A DNA stretch of 64,000 bases, taken from contig OU342639.1 of assembly GCA_910589415.1 (NCBI GenBank), positions 18,484,268-18,548,267 of the forward strand, read 5' to 3'. The translations under genes were made by a program, and so were the position numbers. Position 1 is the stretch's first letter, and every line of letters starts with the position of its first letter. Source of the DNA: Malachius bipustulatus. Its lineage: Eukaryota; Arthropoda; Insecta; Coleoptera; Melyridae. Below the pieces are notes generated by a model. It searched no databases. It worked only from the letters and a program-made list of their open reading frames with translations, and was not told the DNA's origin. Of the stretch, positions 1 through 11,136 are shown piece by piece.

Positions 1-599
1 CGCCAACAATGACGGAATTTCTGATGGAGAGCTTTTGATTCATATTTACCTTTATTTTACATTAATTTAGTCGAGAATTTGTCGCAGAATCCAAAAGAGG
101 AATATTCTAGAAAGTATTCTATTGAAAAAATCAAAGTTGATAGCGAATTCCGGTGTAATCAAAAACGGCAGGCAAAATAATATTAATGACTTTTGCAAAA
201 ATTTCAGATTTCAGTCCGCCACTTTCCAAGATCCGGTTACTGAAAACTCATCGTTAATCACGAGTTCATAAATCATAAAAATCATAAAAATTGGGGAAAA
301 AATGTGTACATTTGTTATTTTCTTACACTTAAGGGCCGCTCGTTCAAACGCAAATTAAAAGTTTTCAGATAATTACTGATTTTAAATTGCAACTTTTGAA
401 ATGCAACTATATGATATAAAAACTGGTGAAAATATTCATGATTGGATCGCATGAAAATACACAATTTATGTGATTGATGCGCAAGGTTTTTTTATTTTTT
501 ATTTTCTAGATAAAAAAATTTATCCTGATTTACCCATTCCATTAGAGTAATACCGTTGTCGATAAAAACTTTTAAAAAGATTGGCGGAATTTACTAAAT
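1..599. other. Intronic sequence, nothing recognised
   Basis: AT-rich non-coding DNA upstream of the first visible exon, presumably intron of the DIP-type gene. I see no ORF with a recognisable domain, no RNA gene and no clear repeat terminus. Confidence 0.4.
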
Positions 600-1062
600 T
601 CTAACCAAATAATAACAAGGTGGCTGATATTTCGGTGTTAACCTTTTAAAGGGCGTTTATCTCGATAACGGTTCACTCCATCGCCATGATACACTAATTA
701 TTTAAAAGATATCAAACAATAAGAAAATCAACCTTAAAAGTTTTTATAATTTCAATTTGTATATATTTCTTCCAAGTGAATGACACTTTAGCTCAACCGC
801 GAGGTCTATGGTAAGTACTACCAAAGATTAGAAATAAATATTCTTAGCAATTCAAAGTATTATAAAATTATACCAAAATTTATTAAAATCAGGCGACTCA
901 TAAAAAACATTATTGCAAAAAACTGATTTTGAGCCCTCAAATTTGAGAGCTAGTAGCTAATCTTAGTCGGGGTGTCTCGGGGAAATATAGGTATTTATAG
1001 CTAAATTTCAAAATATTTTTACAAAATCAACCCAAATATGACAGATTGCCCATATATTATTT
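600..1062. repeat. Diverged one-arm relic of the palindrome family at 54133-55337
   Basis: The order of short blocks matches the right arm of the large palindrome at 54133-55337: CGTTTATCTCGATAACGGTT, then a CAAGTGAATGA block, CGAGGTCTATG, TATTGCAAAAAA, GGGGTGTCTC and finally AGATTGCCCA. Identity is clearly lower than between the two arms of that element and the second arm is missing, so this is an old truncated copy. It has no coding capacity. Confidence 0.6.
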
Positions 1063-1263
1063 AACACTTTGTTCTGGGACTTAAACATTCCTTTTCCTGT
1101 TTATGACGAAAATTCGCATTATATTAGCTTTTTCCAATTTTAGCATGATTGTAATTTTAAATTTCAGTACCCTCTACACCTATTTATAATAAGTACTAAC
1201 TTTATTGTTGGAACTCCTTTTTGCGCTTCAGTTAATAAATGCACCCTTCCATAACAAACTCAA

Positions 1264-1960
1264 CACCACCAATAAAAAAACCTTCTTGCGCATCAATCGC
1301 ATAAATAGTTTATTTTTATGCGATTCAATTATGAACATTTTCCCAGATTTTTAAACTAGCGCTCTGTAATTTTCCATAGTCAGGTCAAATTAGCGTAATT
1401 TGAAATTTTAGAGAAATAAACATCATGTAAAAACTTCGAATATCTGCGCCATTTTTGTTATTTGCTTCTTGAAATTTTCGAAAGTTAAAGGTTATTAGTA
1501 TAGTTGTCTACTGTAAAAATTTGATTTCAATTTCTTCAAAAATAAGCTCATACACGATTATAGAAATTGAACCATTTTTACCCTTTTCCTACCTACGCCA
1601 ATGGCGCTTTAATAGAAATAATGCAAATATTATTGTATTAACTCAAATTTCAAATAATCTTCTTCCAATTTTGTTAATTTGGTTTTAAACTTTTTTTCCA
1701 TCTTGTTCATACAGGGGCTCAAAAATAGGCGAATTTTCCGAAAATTCTCCCACAAAAATTTCAGCCCCCTAGATTGAAAACTGCGACCTGAAATGAGATG
1801 ACAAAAACCGGATTTCTGGAATTTTGAAAGGGCACCCTGTAAGTAGAAGTAACGCGACTTTTGGAAATTTCTTCGACGAAAATCGAACATCATTCCAAAA
1901 CTATACAAGAATCTATACAGGGTGTATCTAAATAACACCGAAAAAATTTAAGAGCTGATT
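1264..1960. repeat. RepA non-coding repeat, copy 1
   Basis: This is one of four loci of a non-coding repeat that I call RepA (others: 20311-22250, 29096-29579 and 44041-44560). Shared marks are CCTTCTTGCGCATCAATCGC near the start, TTTTATGCGATTCAAT, CATAGTCAGGT, AGAGAAATAAACATCATG, a CCTACxCACGCCActGGC block, CATACAGGGG, TTTCAGCCCCCTAGATT and ACACCCTGTA. No ORF is conserved between copies and no class can be assigned from sequence alone. Confidence 0.65.
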
Positions 1961-2034
1961 CTCTGGTCAAAAATAAACAAAAAATTTCGTTTAAACGTGT
2001 GTGTCTAGAAATGCACCCTTTTTGCATAAAATAA

Positions 2035-2601
2035 CTTGCAGTTATTTTAGAAATTCATAATAGAACTCCGAATTTTCATCAATTTATTCGAAAAGGTCAA
2101 GAGAGACAAAATAGAAATTGTACGTCTAGTTGGTGATAATGTAGGTACCTACTTTAATTTTTTAATTATAATTATTTATTTATTTATTTTATTTTTTTTT
2201 TTACTTTTTTTTTACTTTTTTTAATTTTAATTTTTACTTATGATAGCTTTTGACCTTTTTCAAATTAATTTATGAAAATTCGAAGTATTATTATGAATTT
2301 CTAAAATAACTGCAAGATCCTTATTACTCTGACATTTCCAATAAAATTTAGTACAGTTCCGTTTTGAGGGCTGGTGAATCCCGTGGCGTGCCCAGTTTTG
2401 TTCTAAAAAAATCGCTAATATGAATTTTTGAGATTTTACAAGTAAACACTGATCTAGTAGACCTTGGATTTTGTAGGAATGAGACGCTTTTTGCTCCCAA
2501 AATATAGTTTATCAAGCTCTATGATTTAAAAGAAATTTCTTTAAAATCGCACCATAAATTAAGATTCTACAGGGTGTTTCAAGAACAAATGGGTCACACT
2601 G
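2035..2601. mobile_element. 5'-truncated copy of the TA-flanked palindromic element F1
   Basis: This segment matches the 3' two thirds of the complete element at 17346-18223 with few differences. It contains the central poly-T loop and the whole right arm, ending GGGTCACACTG followed by TATA. The left arm is missing before CTTGCAGTTATTTTAG. It is non-coding and is a non-autonomous DNA-transposon-like repeat of Tc1/mariner appearance. Confidence 0.75.
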
Positions 2602-2672
2602 TATAATAAACAGAAAGGAGCAATCACATCCTGAAGTTCTGCGCACCTGTTATGAACCACACCTGCGTATAT

Positions 2673-2818
2673 CGTGGGCAGGAGAATTTTGGAAAACTAC
2701 TTTTTCGTGATCTGGGGCTCAGGATCGGTGGACATTTGATGAGTTTGCTTGATTTTCCTAAAATGATATCGTCCTCGATAGTGTATTTTTTGTGTATTAA
2801 AAAAATACACTAAAAAAA
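2673..2818. repeat. Hairpin-ended repeat (TCGTGGGCAGG family), copy 1
   Basis: Nearly the same about 145-bp sequence occurs at 22262-22397. Both copies begin TATCGTGGGCAGG, carry GATCGGTGGACATTTGATGA, and end with a hairpin of GTGTATTTTTT against AAAAAATACAC followed by TAAAA. A terminal hairpin next to CTAA recalls Helitron 3' ends, but no Helitron 5' end or RepHel gene is visible, so the class is open. Confidence 0.55.
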
Positions 2819-4395
2819 TCTCGAAAAAACTATACCTACATGCACCACGAGAATTACACCTTCCGTAAACTTCTGCTTACCTACAGCATTGCAAACATAT
2901 GTACTCTCAAGTTAGTTGAGCTTAAGCGAAGAACAGTTAGTAGGGATTTGAAGATTAAAAGGGATGCACACTCTTATAATTCTTGTAAATATCAAACGGG
3001 AAATATGGCTAATCACATACAATTAATATATGGCAGTTAGTTTTTTATAGAATGGGGTACATTAATTTATAATTTTAGTAACAATTTATTAACAGTAAAA
3101 ATTATTAAAAGTAAGTAAAAAATTATTCTTAAAATTGATTATTTCTCTCATAAAATGCCATTTTTCTCGGAAATGGTTAACCAAGAGTACCTTGTTGGTG
3201 TTTAAAAAACATCGGCGGTTTTAAAGCGTTCCTCAAAATTGCATTTATTTCAGTGGCTTAGAAGTTAGGTATGGTTGTAGCGCTCAAAGTATCCAAAATC
3301 TACTCCACTCATTTTATCCTGCTTTATTTTACGGCGAAAACAAGGGGATTAACGAACACAAGAGCTGAACATTTTATCTCATACGGTTCTAGAGATATAT
3401 TGGCAAAAAGCTGAAAAAAAAATTCTACTTGGATCACCTATATCTTGATACCGGTACGTCTGGGCATATAAGTTTATAGGAAAAAAATCTATTTTTTTTC
3501 ATCATTGTTACGCTTTCTGAACCGCCCAAGTTGTCCCGTAAAATATTTTGGATCATCGACCTGTATGGTTTTTTCTCCACAGTTACAGGATCAGACGATT
3601 CTATTTTCTAAAAATACGTGATTCATTGAGGGTACAGGAGCTTTACCGCAGATTTACTACGTCTGCATTGTGTACGAAGTTGTTATTTGTTACATTTAAA
3701 CAAAAAACTATGTTTTCTTTTTATATTGATTAGGTTGTTGAGTTGAGGCATGTTAAATTCCATTAGTACGATGTGAGGAAAGTGTTTGAAGAATAAAAGG
3801 AGCATCTCGAATTTAGATGAACGTGACAAGTGATGTAGAAATCGGAATAGTTTATATAAAATTCACGTTCGGTAGATATTTACTTTTGTAGCTGTTACTC
3901 TTCAGACGAATACGATTTCCGAGTCGCATATCTGACTGGGAAAATCTGAAGGAAACGATTAGAAAAGGTAATAATATTGAGCATATTTTCATGAAAATAA
4001 GTGTAAAACTGGCGTAAAATTTTATTGAATATTCTGATTTCAATATGGTCTTATTTGCACCTAGTGTTGTCTGGCCCCGTTCAATATATGGCAGTCTATT
4101 TACATTGCTTGTGGAAATTTCACGAAAGATCAAGCTGACGTCTATATGCCGAGTGCATACTAAGTAACCCGATACTTGTACAACAAGATTAGATGCTTCG
4201 GAACTTTTCCCCGAGCTCTCGCCTCATTCAGTTACGCTGCCATCACCAGTTTGTCTACCTTATCAATTGTTCATTTCTCAAACCTTTGCCCTTAATACAT
4301 CATCGTCTAAATTTCCTTCGCAACTAATCATTCAATTATTCAGAGTCAACTTCCCCAAACAACTGACTGTATTTTGTTACACACTCTCTCTCCAG
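2819..4395. other. Intron upstream of the first visible exon
   Basis: I see no recognised element. Short ORFs here (61-93 codons) show no domains. The last stretch (about 4200-4395) is pyrimidine-rich and ends TCTCTCTCCAG, a good splice acceptor for the exon at 4396. Confidence 0.5.
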
Positions 4396-4578
4396 GTAGG
4401 ATGGGTGAAAGCAGACACCAAAGCTATCCAAGCAATTCACGATCACGTCATCACACATAATCATCGAATCGCTGCATCTCATTTCGGTGAAATTTGGAAC
4501 TTGCACATTCGTAACGTCCAGGAAGAAGACAAAGGTACCTATATGTGCCAAATAAACACCGATCCCATGCTCAGCCAG
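4396..4578 (+). CDS. DIP/lachesin-like Ig protein, exon encoding the C-terminal half of Ig1
   Basis: This exon encodes 61 residues of an I-set/V-set immunoglobulin domain of the insect DIP/lachesin group, GPI-type surface proteins that bind Dpr partners and specify synaptic matching. The opening VGWVKADTKAIQAIHDHV holds the C-strand tryptophan and the stretch diagnostic for this group. The end DKGTYMCQINTDPMLSQ holds the F-strand Y-x-C cysteine. The acceptor is CTCTCCAG|GTA and the donor CAG|GTAATA; both borders are phase 0. The partner B-strand cysteine and the signal peptide must lie on an exon left of the window. The open frame running upstream from 4267 is intron read-through. The DIP/lachesin family call is firm; I cannot assign the DIP subgroup. 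Confidence 0.92.
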
Positions 4579-4634
4579 GTAATAATTGAATTAAACCAAA
4601 TTAGAGGAAACTTACTTTTAACAAACTGTTCCAG

Positions 4635-4827
4635 ATGAGTACTTTGGATGTAGTGATTCCTCCAGATTTCATCTCTGAAGAGACATCCGGAGACATAATG
4701 GTACCCGAGGCTGGAAATGCTAAATTAACTTGTAGAGCTACAGGTTACCCAGAACCTCGAATACAATGGAAAAGGGAAGATGGAAAAGAACTTAATGTTA
4801 AACATTCTTCAGGGGTCAAAGAAAAGG
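4635..4827 (+). CDS. DIP/lachesin-like Ig protein, exon for linker and first half of Ig2
   Basis: The exon follows after a 56-bp intron (acceptor TTCCAG|ATG). It encodes the Ig1-Ig2 linker LDVVIPPDFISEETSGD, then the Ig2 B-strand cysteine in AKLTCRATGYPEP and the C-strand tryptophan in RIQWKREDGKEL. The P-P-D-x-I-x-E-x-T-S linker is typical of DIPs. The donor is AAG-G|GTAAGT, so the exon ends in phase 1 after 193 nt. The internal ATG at its first codon is ordinary coding sequence and not a start, because the fusion with the preceding exon is in frame and matches the family. Confidence 0.92.
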
Positions 4828-5320
4828 GTAAGTAATTTTAATTTACTCTCGAGAAAGAGTATAAGTGTCGATATTAAAAATTCCTTTTGCAAATAAAATT
4901 CTACAAGAACGAGTATGAAAAAATACGTGATTCCGAAGGAATCGTTATGCGATCAATGATTTGTTAGAGGAAAGTGTTTTTTGTGAACGAGGCTTTAGAA
5001 AAATAATGGCGTTTCAGTTGAATGGCATGTTATGGTCGTTTAAAAAAATCTTGCAACTTCAGTTCACAAGTGCCTTTAAATCACAGATATTCGTATGAGA
5101 TCATAAAAGGGGGAAATAACAAGCGAATGGTAGCATGTGTTCAGTACTGCTCGAGCTATTCACGAAAACTTTCTCATTTAAAACGGAAAATGTAGAACGA
5201 AACCGTAACGTCTCGTTGGACAAAATACATAATATTATTCAATAATTTTGCAGTAATAGTTAATTAATAAAACGTCTTAACAATTCAAAATGTCTTTAAT
5301 TATTCTTTCATTATTTTCAG

Positions 5321-5449
5321 TTCGTGTATTCGAAGGACCTATTCTACGATTTGTAAAAATCACCAGATCAGAGATGGGAACTTATCTCTGCATTGCATCA
5401 AATGGTATACCTCCTTCCATCAGCAAAAGGATTACCATTAAAGTTACCT
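5321..5449 (+). CDS. DIP/lachesin-like Ig protein, exon for second half of Ig2
   Basis: The acceptor TTATTTTCAG|TTC joins in phase 1 to the previous exon. The 129-nt exon encodes RVFEGPILRFVKITRSEMG then TYLCIASNGIPPSISKRI, with the F-strand cysteine of Ig2 and the strongly conserved CIASNG-PPS-SKR motif of the lachesin/DIP family. The donor is ACC-T|GTAAGT, again phase 1. The upstream and downstream introns are short (493 and 184 bp) and free of recognised transposons, unlike the next two. Confidence 0.93.
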
Positions 5450-5633
5450 GTAAGTTCCTAATTGTTTTAAATTCAACGCGAAATATTCTATACCTACATT
5501 GAACTAACTCTTGAATATAATACACACAAGTTTAGTTTAACGAGACAATATGTATACAATGCATCCTCATGTCCAGCTGTTAATAAGAACAGTGATTTAT
5601 TGATTAAACAACATATGGCCCTTTCTGTTCCAG

Positions 5634-5753
5634 TTCATCCAGTGATCCAGGTTCCAAATCAATTGGTCGGCTCTCCTTTAGGGAAAGATGTAACTTTAGA
5701 TTGCAACATAGAGGCTTCACCTAGACCCATCTGCTACTGGCAAAAAGAAACTG
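5634..5753 (+). CDS. DIP/lachesin-like Ig protein, exon for first half of Ig3
   Basis: The acceptor TCTGTTCCAG|TTC is joined in phase 1. The exon encodes the Ig2-Ig3 hinge FHPVIQVPNQLVGSPLGKD, the B-strand cysteine in VTLDCNIEASP and the C-strand tryptophan in CYWQKETG. The hinge HPVIQVPNQLVG is nearly invariant in this family. An extra cysteine lies two residues before the tryptophan (P-I-C-Y-W); related proteins, as I remember them, usually have an asparagine-like residue there. The donor CTG|GTGAGG leaves phase 1 and opens a 21.8-kb intron. Confidence 0.93.
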
Positions 5754-6570
5754 GTGAGGAATTGTCTTTATAATCTCTAAAACCTCATAATGTGCCTGAA
5801 ACACTAGCTTGGTCAGTGCGCTTCTATTCAAATCAAAGCAATAGAGATTATTTCTAAACTGGAGGTAGATAAACTTCATTTTCTATTAACATAAATACGA
5901 AAGTCGTTGCTTTATTTAGATTTATATGTACCTACGTCACGTCTCTTTTTATCATAAAACTCTAAAGCTCCCATAGAAGCAGGATTTATATTATATGTTT
6001 TATGTAAAGAGCCAGCTCGATGAACTGTGTACTAGATACACCAAAATCTGTCTTGGTGTCATAAATTTATTAATTTAATACCTTGCCTTCGTTATTTGAA
6101 CACCTGAGTCTACTTGATTTCTTCTCAAATTCATAGGCTGGCGAGATCAGAAATTGGATTTCAACAAATGCGCTATTTTCAATGCATTTCAAAATAGACC
6201 TTTATAATTATTAATAACCCGACACTATGCAGAGGACTTACATCTGGAAGGGTTTAAATTGATGAATAAGAAATACATATCTAAGTGCAAGATTTTGAAA
6301 TTTATATTGAGATTTAGGAATCGAACCAAGGCCTCCTACATTCAGTGACGTATCTATTGCAGCAATGAGCATTCTATATAAATACAGAAATATAAATGAT
6401 AAGTATAGTGATATAGATAGAATAAATATAGAGCGACTAATGGTTTGTTCTTTTCTTTTTGGAGGGACGATAAGCCACTTCATAATTCTTTAGGAAAAAT
6501 TGCTATGATTGCCTTATTTTCGATTGCGTTACGTTGTGAAAATATCTTAAGAGAATGTTAATGATAGATA
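5754..6570. other. Start of the 21.8-kb intron; possible tRNA-derived SINE
   Basis: Non-coding. On the minus strand around 6300-6400 a GGTTCGATTCC box lies downstream of a GCTCATTGCTGCAAT stretch, an arrangement like the B and A boxes of a tRNA-derived SINE. There is no tRNA cloverleaf and no second copy in the window, so this is only a hint. Confidence 0.25.
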
Positions 6571-7015
6571 CACTGTGTCTCTTGGATTTCTGGACATAGG
6601 GAATTCCCATGTTAAAATAAACTATTGTAAATATTGGCTCCCCTAATTATTTTACAGTAAAATGTCAAATGTAAGACTTCTTAAGGAAAAAAAGCTGCTT
6701 CTTATGCTATAATTGGATTTTCATTTGGTTCATCCGTTTTCAAGAAAATCAGGAAAAACTGAACGGTTTTTCGTAGTTTTTCAAGGTTGCTTTGCTTTTG
6801 ACAATGCTAAAAATTATTAATTATTGTCAATAACTGATTGTTTAAAAGTAATTCATTCATTATTAAAAGTTTAAGTGGCAAAGTATTACTTTTCAAAGAA
6901 AAACTTGTTTATAAAAATGAATTATTGAAGAAAAACCATTGCATCAAAACACCATTGAAGAAAAAGTAAAATTTATTGACATTACTCTGGCAATTGCACT
7001 TAGAAATATTAGAGA

Positions 7016-7083
7016 TTTATTATTATCTTATTAGCATCTTTATTATCTCATTATCTTATTATCTTATTATTATTATCTTATTG
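7016..7083. repeat. TTATTATC-type microsatellite
   Basis: An imperfect run of TTATTATCTTATTA units abuts the truncated 5' end of the retrotransposon that follows. Confidence 0.8.
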
Positions 7084-9170
7084 TGCTAGGGAAGTTGCTC
7101 AAGTCATCCTAACAGGCATGGAAGCCTACATTCCCTTTTCAAAAAAACAGCCCTCAAACAGCAAACCTTGGTTCAACAAAAGATGCAAGGAAGCTGTCGC
7201 CTCCAAACAACTGGCTTTTCGCCAATGGCGAGAGAGCCCCAACGGCATAAACCATCACAATTTCATCCTTGTTCGAAGCAGATGCAAAGAAATAATAGAT
7301 GAAACCAAGGAAACTCACAACCAAAAAATTAGGAACAAACTTCTCTCCTGCCCTAACGGTTCGAAATCTTTTTGGTCTGTAACTAAGGCAGTCAGCCAGA
7401 ACTTCACCAGATCCACGATTCCACCACTTACACGGACAGATGGGACTATCGCATCCACGGCTACTGAGAAGGCAAACTTGTTGGCGGGAGTGTTTTCTTC
7501 ATACTTTTCCGTCGACTTTCAGGGAAGAACTCCGGCAATGATCCCTTCCGTGGAGTCCAAAATGTCAGACATTGTTTTCCTACAGCGTGTCATAAAGCGC
7601 ATTATGTTAACCTTAGACCCAAACAAAGCTTCTGGGCCTGATGACGTACCTGTTATCGTACTAAAAAAATGCGCCACTGAGCTGTCATCTGTTTTCTGCC
7701 GACTTTTCAACTTGTCGTATAAAAAGGGAATATTTGCTTCTTGCTGGAAATGTGCACGGATCCAACCTACTCCCAAGAAAGGCAAAAAGACTATACCAAG
7801 TAACTATCGACCAGTGGCACTGCTTTCAGTAATATCCAAGATTATGGAGAAAGCTATTAACCAATATCTTTTAAAATACTTGGAAGGAGCTAATATAATC
7901 AGCGACCGCCAATACGGATTCCGCAAACAGAGGTCAACTGGTGACCTCCTCACTTACGTCACCGAGCGGTGGAACAGCGCAATCGAGCACCATGGGGAGT
8001 CTCGAGGGGTTGCGCTTGATATTTCTAGAGCTTTCGACCGTGTTTGGCATAATGGACTATTGGCAAAACTGCAGGCCTATGGCATGCCCGAGAAATTCTG
8101 CTTGTGGCTTGCGAGTTATCTCGTAGATCGTTCATTGCAGGTGGCAGTCGATGGAGTTCTTTCTGAGACCTTTTCCATCAATGCCGGTGTGCCTCAGGGA
8201 TCCATCTTATCTCCGACTCTCTTTCTAATATTTATAAACGACTTGCTTGAAACGACAAGAAATCCAATATACAGTTTTGCCGACGACAGTACCCTCATAT
8301 ATCCTCTTATACGTTAGATGCGTAAACATCTGCCATCGACGCACAGACTCGCAGGGAGCAAGAAGTTGCCATACTTAACAATGACTTGCAAGACATTCTA
8401 ACTTGGGGCGATAGAAACAAAGTCCAATTTAATGCTGGAAAACCCCAAGCAGTCATCTTCTCCAAAAAGACCAACGTTTTGGAGCCAGATATGATGATAT
8501 CGGGACACTCTCTTACCCCAGCGTCATCTCTTCGTTTACTTGGAGTGAGCCTTGGAGCGAACATGTCTTGGCATGATCATGTTGCAGGTCTGGCGAAGAG
8601 TGCTTCTCAAAAACTTGGAACACTCTTCCGCACGAAGAAATTTTATACACCACAACAGCTTCTCCTCTTATACAATGCTCAAATCCGACCATCCTTGGAG
8701 TACTGCTCACATATTTGGAGCTCAGCTCCCAAACATACGCTGAGACTACTCGACTCTATTCAGAAAAGAGCCATCCGCTTGATTGGGGACCCAGATTTGA
8801 CAAAGAATTTAGACACTCTCGAACATCGAAGAAGAGTAGCTGACCGGAGTCTGTTCTACAGATATTTTAATGGAAAGTGTTCAAAAGACGTGGCTCGCTT
8901 GATCCCACCAAGATCAAGACCGGGCAGAAATACACGCCGAGCCGCAGACGCTCATCCGTATCAGGTTCAGCTCGTTACACCTCGTACCACCCTATTTCAG
9001 ACTTCGTTTATGTACAGAACCGCATCACTTTGGAATAGCATTCCAAAGGGCGTGTTTCCCGAAGTGTACAATCTACAGAGATTCAAGGCCAACGTGAATC
9101 GATAACTCCGCTCATGCAGAGCGTCATAGGGATTTCCCTGCAGTGCATGTGCATTTTCAATAAAAAAAAG
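7084..9170 (+). pseudogene. Non-LTR retrotransposon, 5'-truncated reverse transcriptase copy
   Basis: The sequence encodes the linker, reverse transcriptase and C-terminal part of a non-LTR (jockey/CR1-like) ORF2; the endonuclease is missing. RT motifs visible are SNYRPVALLSVISKIMEKA, QYGFRKQRST, DISRAFDRVWH, AGVPQGSILSPTLF and the catalytic FADDSTL. The frame from 7118 shifts after FADD (stop at 8315-8317) and resumes from 8386. The resumed frame also carries an in-frame TAA in the linker near 8330 and an early TAA at 9103-9105. The 3' end is CAGTGCATGTGCATTTTCAATA plus an A-run. A sister copy lies at 50431-51808 on the other strand. It cannot encode a full protein. Confidence 0.9.
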
Positions 9171-9403
9171 CATTATCTGTCAAAAGCAAAGCAACCTTGA
9201 AAAACTACGAAAAACCGTTCAGTTTTTCCTGATTTTCTTGAAAACGGATGAACGGATACAATTATAGCATAAGAGGCAGCTTTTTTTCCTTAAGAAGTTT
9301 TACATTTGACATTTTACTGTAAAATAATTAGGGGAGCCAATATTTACAATAGTTTATTTTAACATTGGAATTCCCTATGTCTAGAAATTCAAGAGACACA
9401 GTG

Positions 9404-11136
9404 TATATTTCCTTTTAAATATGAACCGAGTGAATCTTATTGCTGCAAACTATAGCTACTTTTAATTGAGATGATAGGTGTAAGGTAAATTTATGTAAAT
9501 TAACCTGGTCTAACCCATCATTTATGATGGGTTAGACCAAGCGAACATTCTTCCTTGCAAAAATCTTAACTCATTGCCGATTGCAGTTGAAGATCAATGT
9601 AAGGTTGACTGTTTCTTACTCAACTGTGGGCTACAGAGCAACCGCACGTAGATGAATTGGCAGACATTTTACCGTTCTCAACAGCTTTTCAATTAGGGTC
9701 TAAATTCGCTATAATTTTCGTCCATTTTTCATTGGGTTGCACCACGGTGTAAGATATATAAGGTTAGTGAACGGGAGATGCATTTTAACAGTGAGCGAGG
9801 AATGAAACAGTCATAGTCAGTGTAGGAGAGAGTCACGACAGCTGACCCTGACCTCTTGTTCTTACATTGGCAAATTGCCACTTCAGGATGTCATGCTACT
9901 TTATTTTATTTTTTTCTGAATATGTGACAAGCAAAAATGGGTAGAAAGTGTGTTGTGCGAATTTTAGAAGTTCGTAATTGAAACAATCACCAGTATTTCA
10001 TCGATTAGCTTATAAACATTTCAATATTAATTATATTAGGATATTATAAGAGTATACATTTATCAGTGAATATGCGTGAATAATTTGTGATAGCGCTTGC
10101 CCGAGTGCAGGGCTCGGCAGAACATAACATTGCAACCGAGTGTAACAACACACTTGGCGTAACGTGACTATGTCTGTCCGCACTCAGACCCCTCGTTCGT
10201 ACATCTTATATATCTTACACTTGGGTTGCACTGAGACACTATGCTCCCTTATCCTTATATCCTTATGCCTACTATAAGTACCGGTTCTTAACACTTTTTG
10301 GACAAATGTAAACTAATTGGCGCTATTCGGTTTTTTCACATGGCTCACATCTCCCGTATTGTGTATATTAGATACAGTCCCAAAAAATTCTGTTCTTATT
10401 TAAGTGGGAAAACATTTGTTTTATTATAATTTGTTTTTTGGTAAGGGCAGTAGAGGCATTAGTGAGATTCCATAACATAGAATCTCACGTAGTAATTTGT
10501 TATCTTTTTTATTTTAGGCAAGTAGTATTACAACAGTTAACCTTTATAAGAGCGGTATTAGGTTAAACATTATGTGTTATAGGAATGCATCTACATATCA
10601 GTATATATCGATGTCAGTCAATTAATACAATACATGTTATATCAACATGAAATGGCCCGGTACTAAAAAAGATGAGAGATTCATAAATAGAGACTATTAT
10701 ATTACTAGATTCACCTTATCAAAATGTAGTCGTTATTAATTAGATAATGATCATTAATCATTATCAATCCATTATTACTAAGTTGTCGTTATAATTAATA
10801 TTTTTGTTACTGTTAATAAAACTAAGTTAAACCCGAAATATATTAAATATACCGAGTTTCTACCAAGCTACCACTACCACCACATGGCGAACCGCACCTC
10901 CTAAGCTGAACCAGAAAACGGGTTTATACCAGTACCAAAACTGCCAGTCTTGTAAGTTTATCATTTTTCATTACTAAGTGTTCTTGGTAGTCTTTTTTGG
11001 TATAAGTTGTTTATTAACCTTTAACTTTCTTGATTGTATCACATCTTTCTTTCTTTCTTGTTTTTTGTTTGTTTTTTTTTTCATATACGTTTTCGATGTC
11101 TATAGGATATGCATGTTTAGGTACGGAGTGCTTCTT
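9404..11136. other. Intron, with hairpins but no gene
   Basis: No coding signal. Around 9733-10240 a loose inverted repeat is seen (GTTGCAccacggTGTAAGATATATAAG against CTTATATATCTTACACTTGGGTTGCA), perhaps an old palindromic element. GTGAGATTC/GAATCTCAC at 10462-10488 is a small hairpin. The remainder is unassigned. Confidence 0.35.
9506..9539. repeat. Perfect 15-bp hairpin with 4-nt loop
   Basis: TGGTCTAACCCATCA at 9506-9520 is the exact reverse complement of 9525-9539, with the loop TTTA. It is an isolated perfect stem in AT-rich DNA; no T-run follows and no function is evident. Confidence 0.85.

Larger units (their letters stand above)
6571..9403. mobile_element. TA-flanked palindromic element F2, split by a non-LTR retrotransposon
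   Basis: The arms 6571-6816 and 9177-9403 are inverted copies of each other. The ends are CACTGTGTCTCTTGG and AAGAGACACAGTG, each flanked by TA (6569-6570 and 9404-9405), as expected for a Tc1/mariner-type non-autonomous element. The arms have the same order of blocks (TAGGGAATTCCCATGTTAAA, GGGGAGCCAATATTTACAAT in reverse, and so on). The middle is occupied by the retrotransposon at 7084-9170 and a TTATTATC-rich microsatellite. No transposase is present. Confidence 0.85.

Noticed and set aside
4267..4395. ATG-initiated open frame leading into the first visible exon, as a possible alternative first exon
   Set aside because: The acceptor TCTCTCTCCAG at 4395 is strong, the upstream residues have no Ig or signal-peptide character, and the exon pattern fits the DIP family when it starts at 4396.
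6290..6400. tRNA gene on the minus strand
   Set aside because: A GGTTCGATTCC box is present but no acceptor stem or cloverleaf can be formed; at most a SINE remnant.
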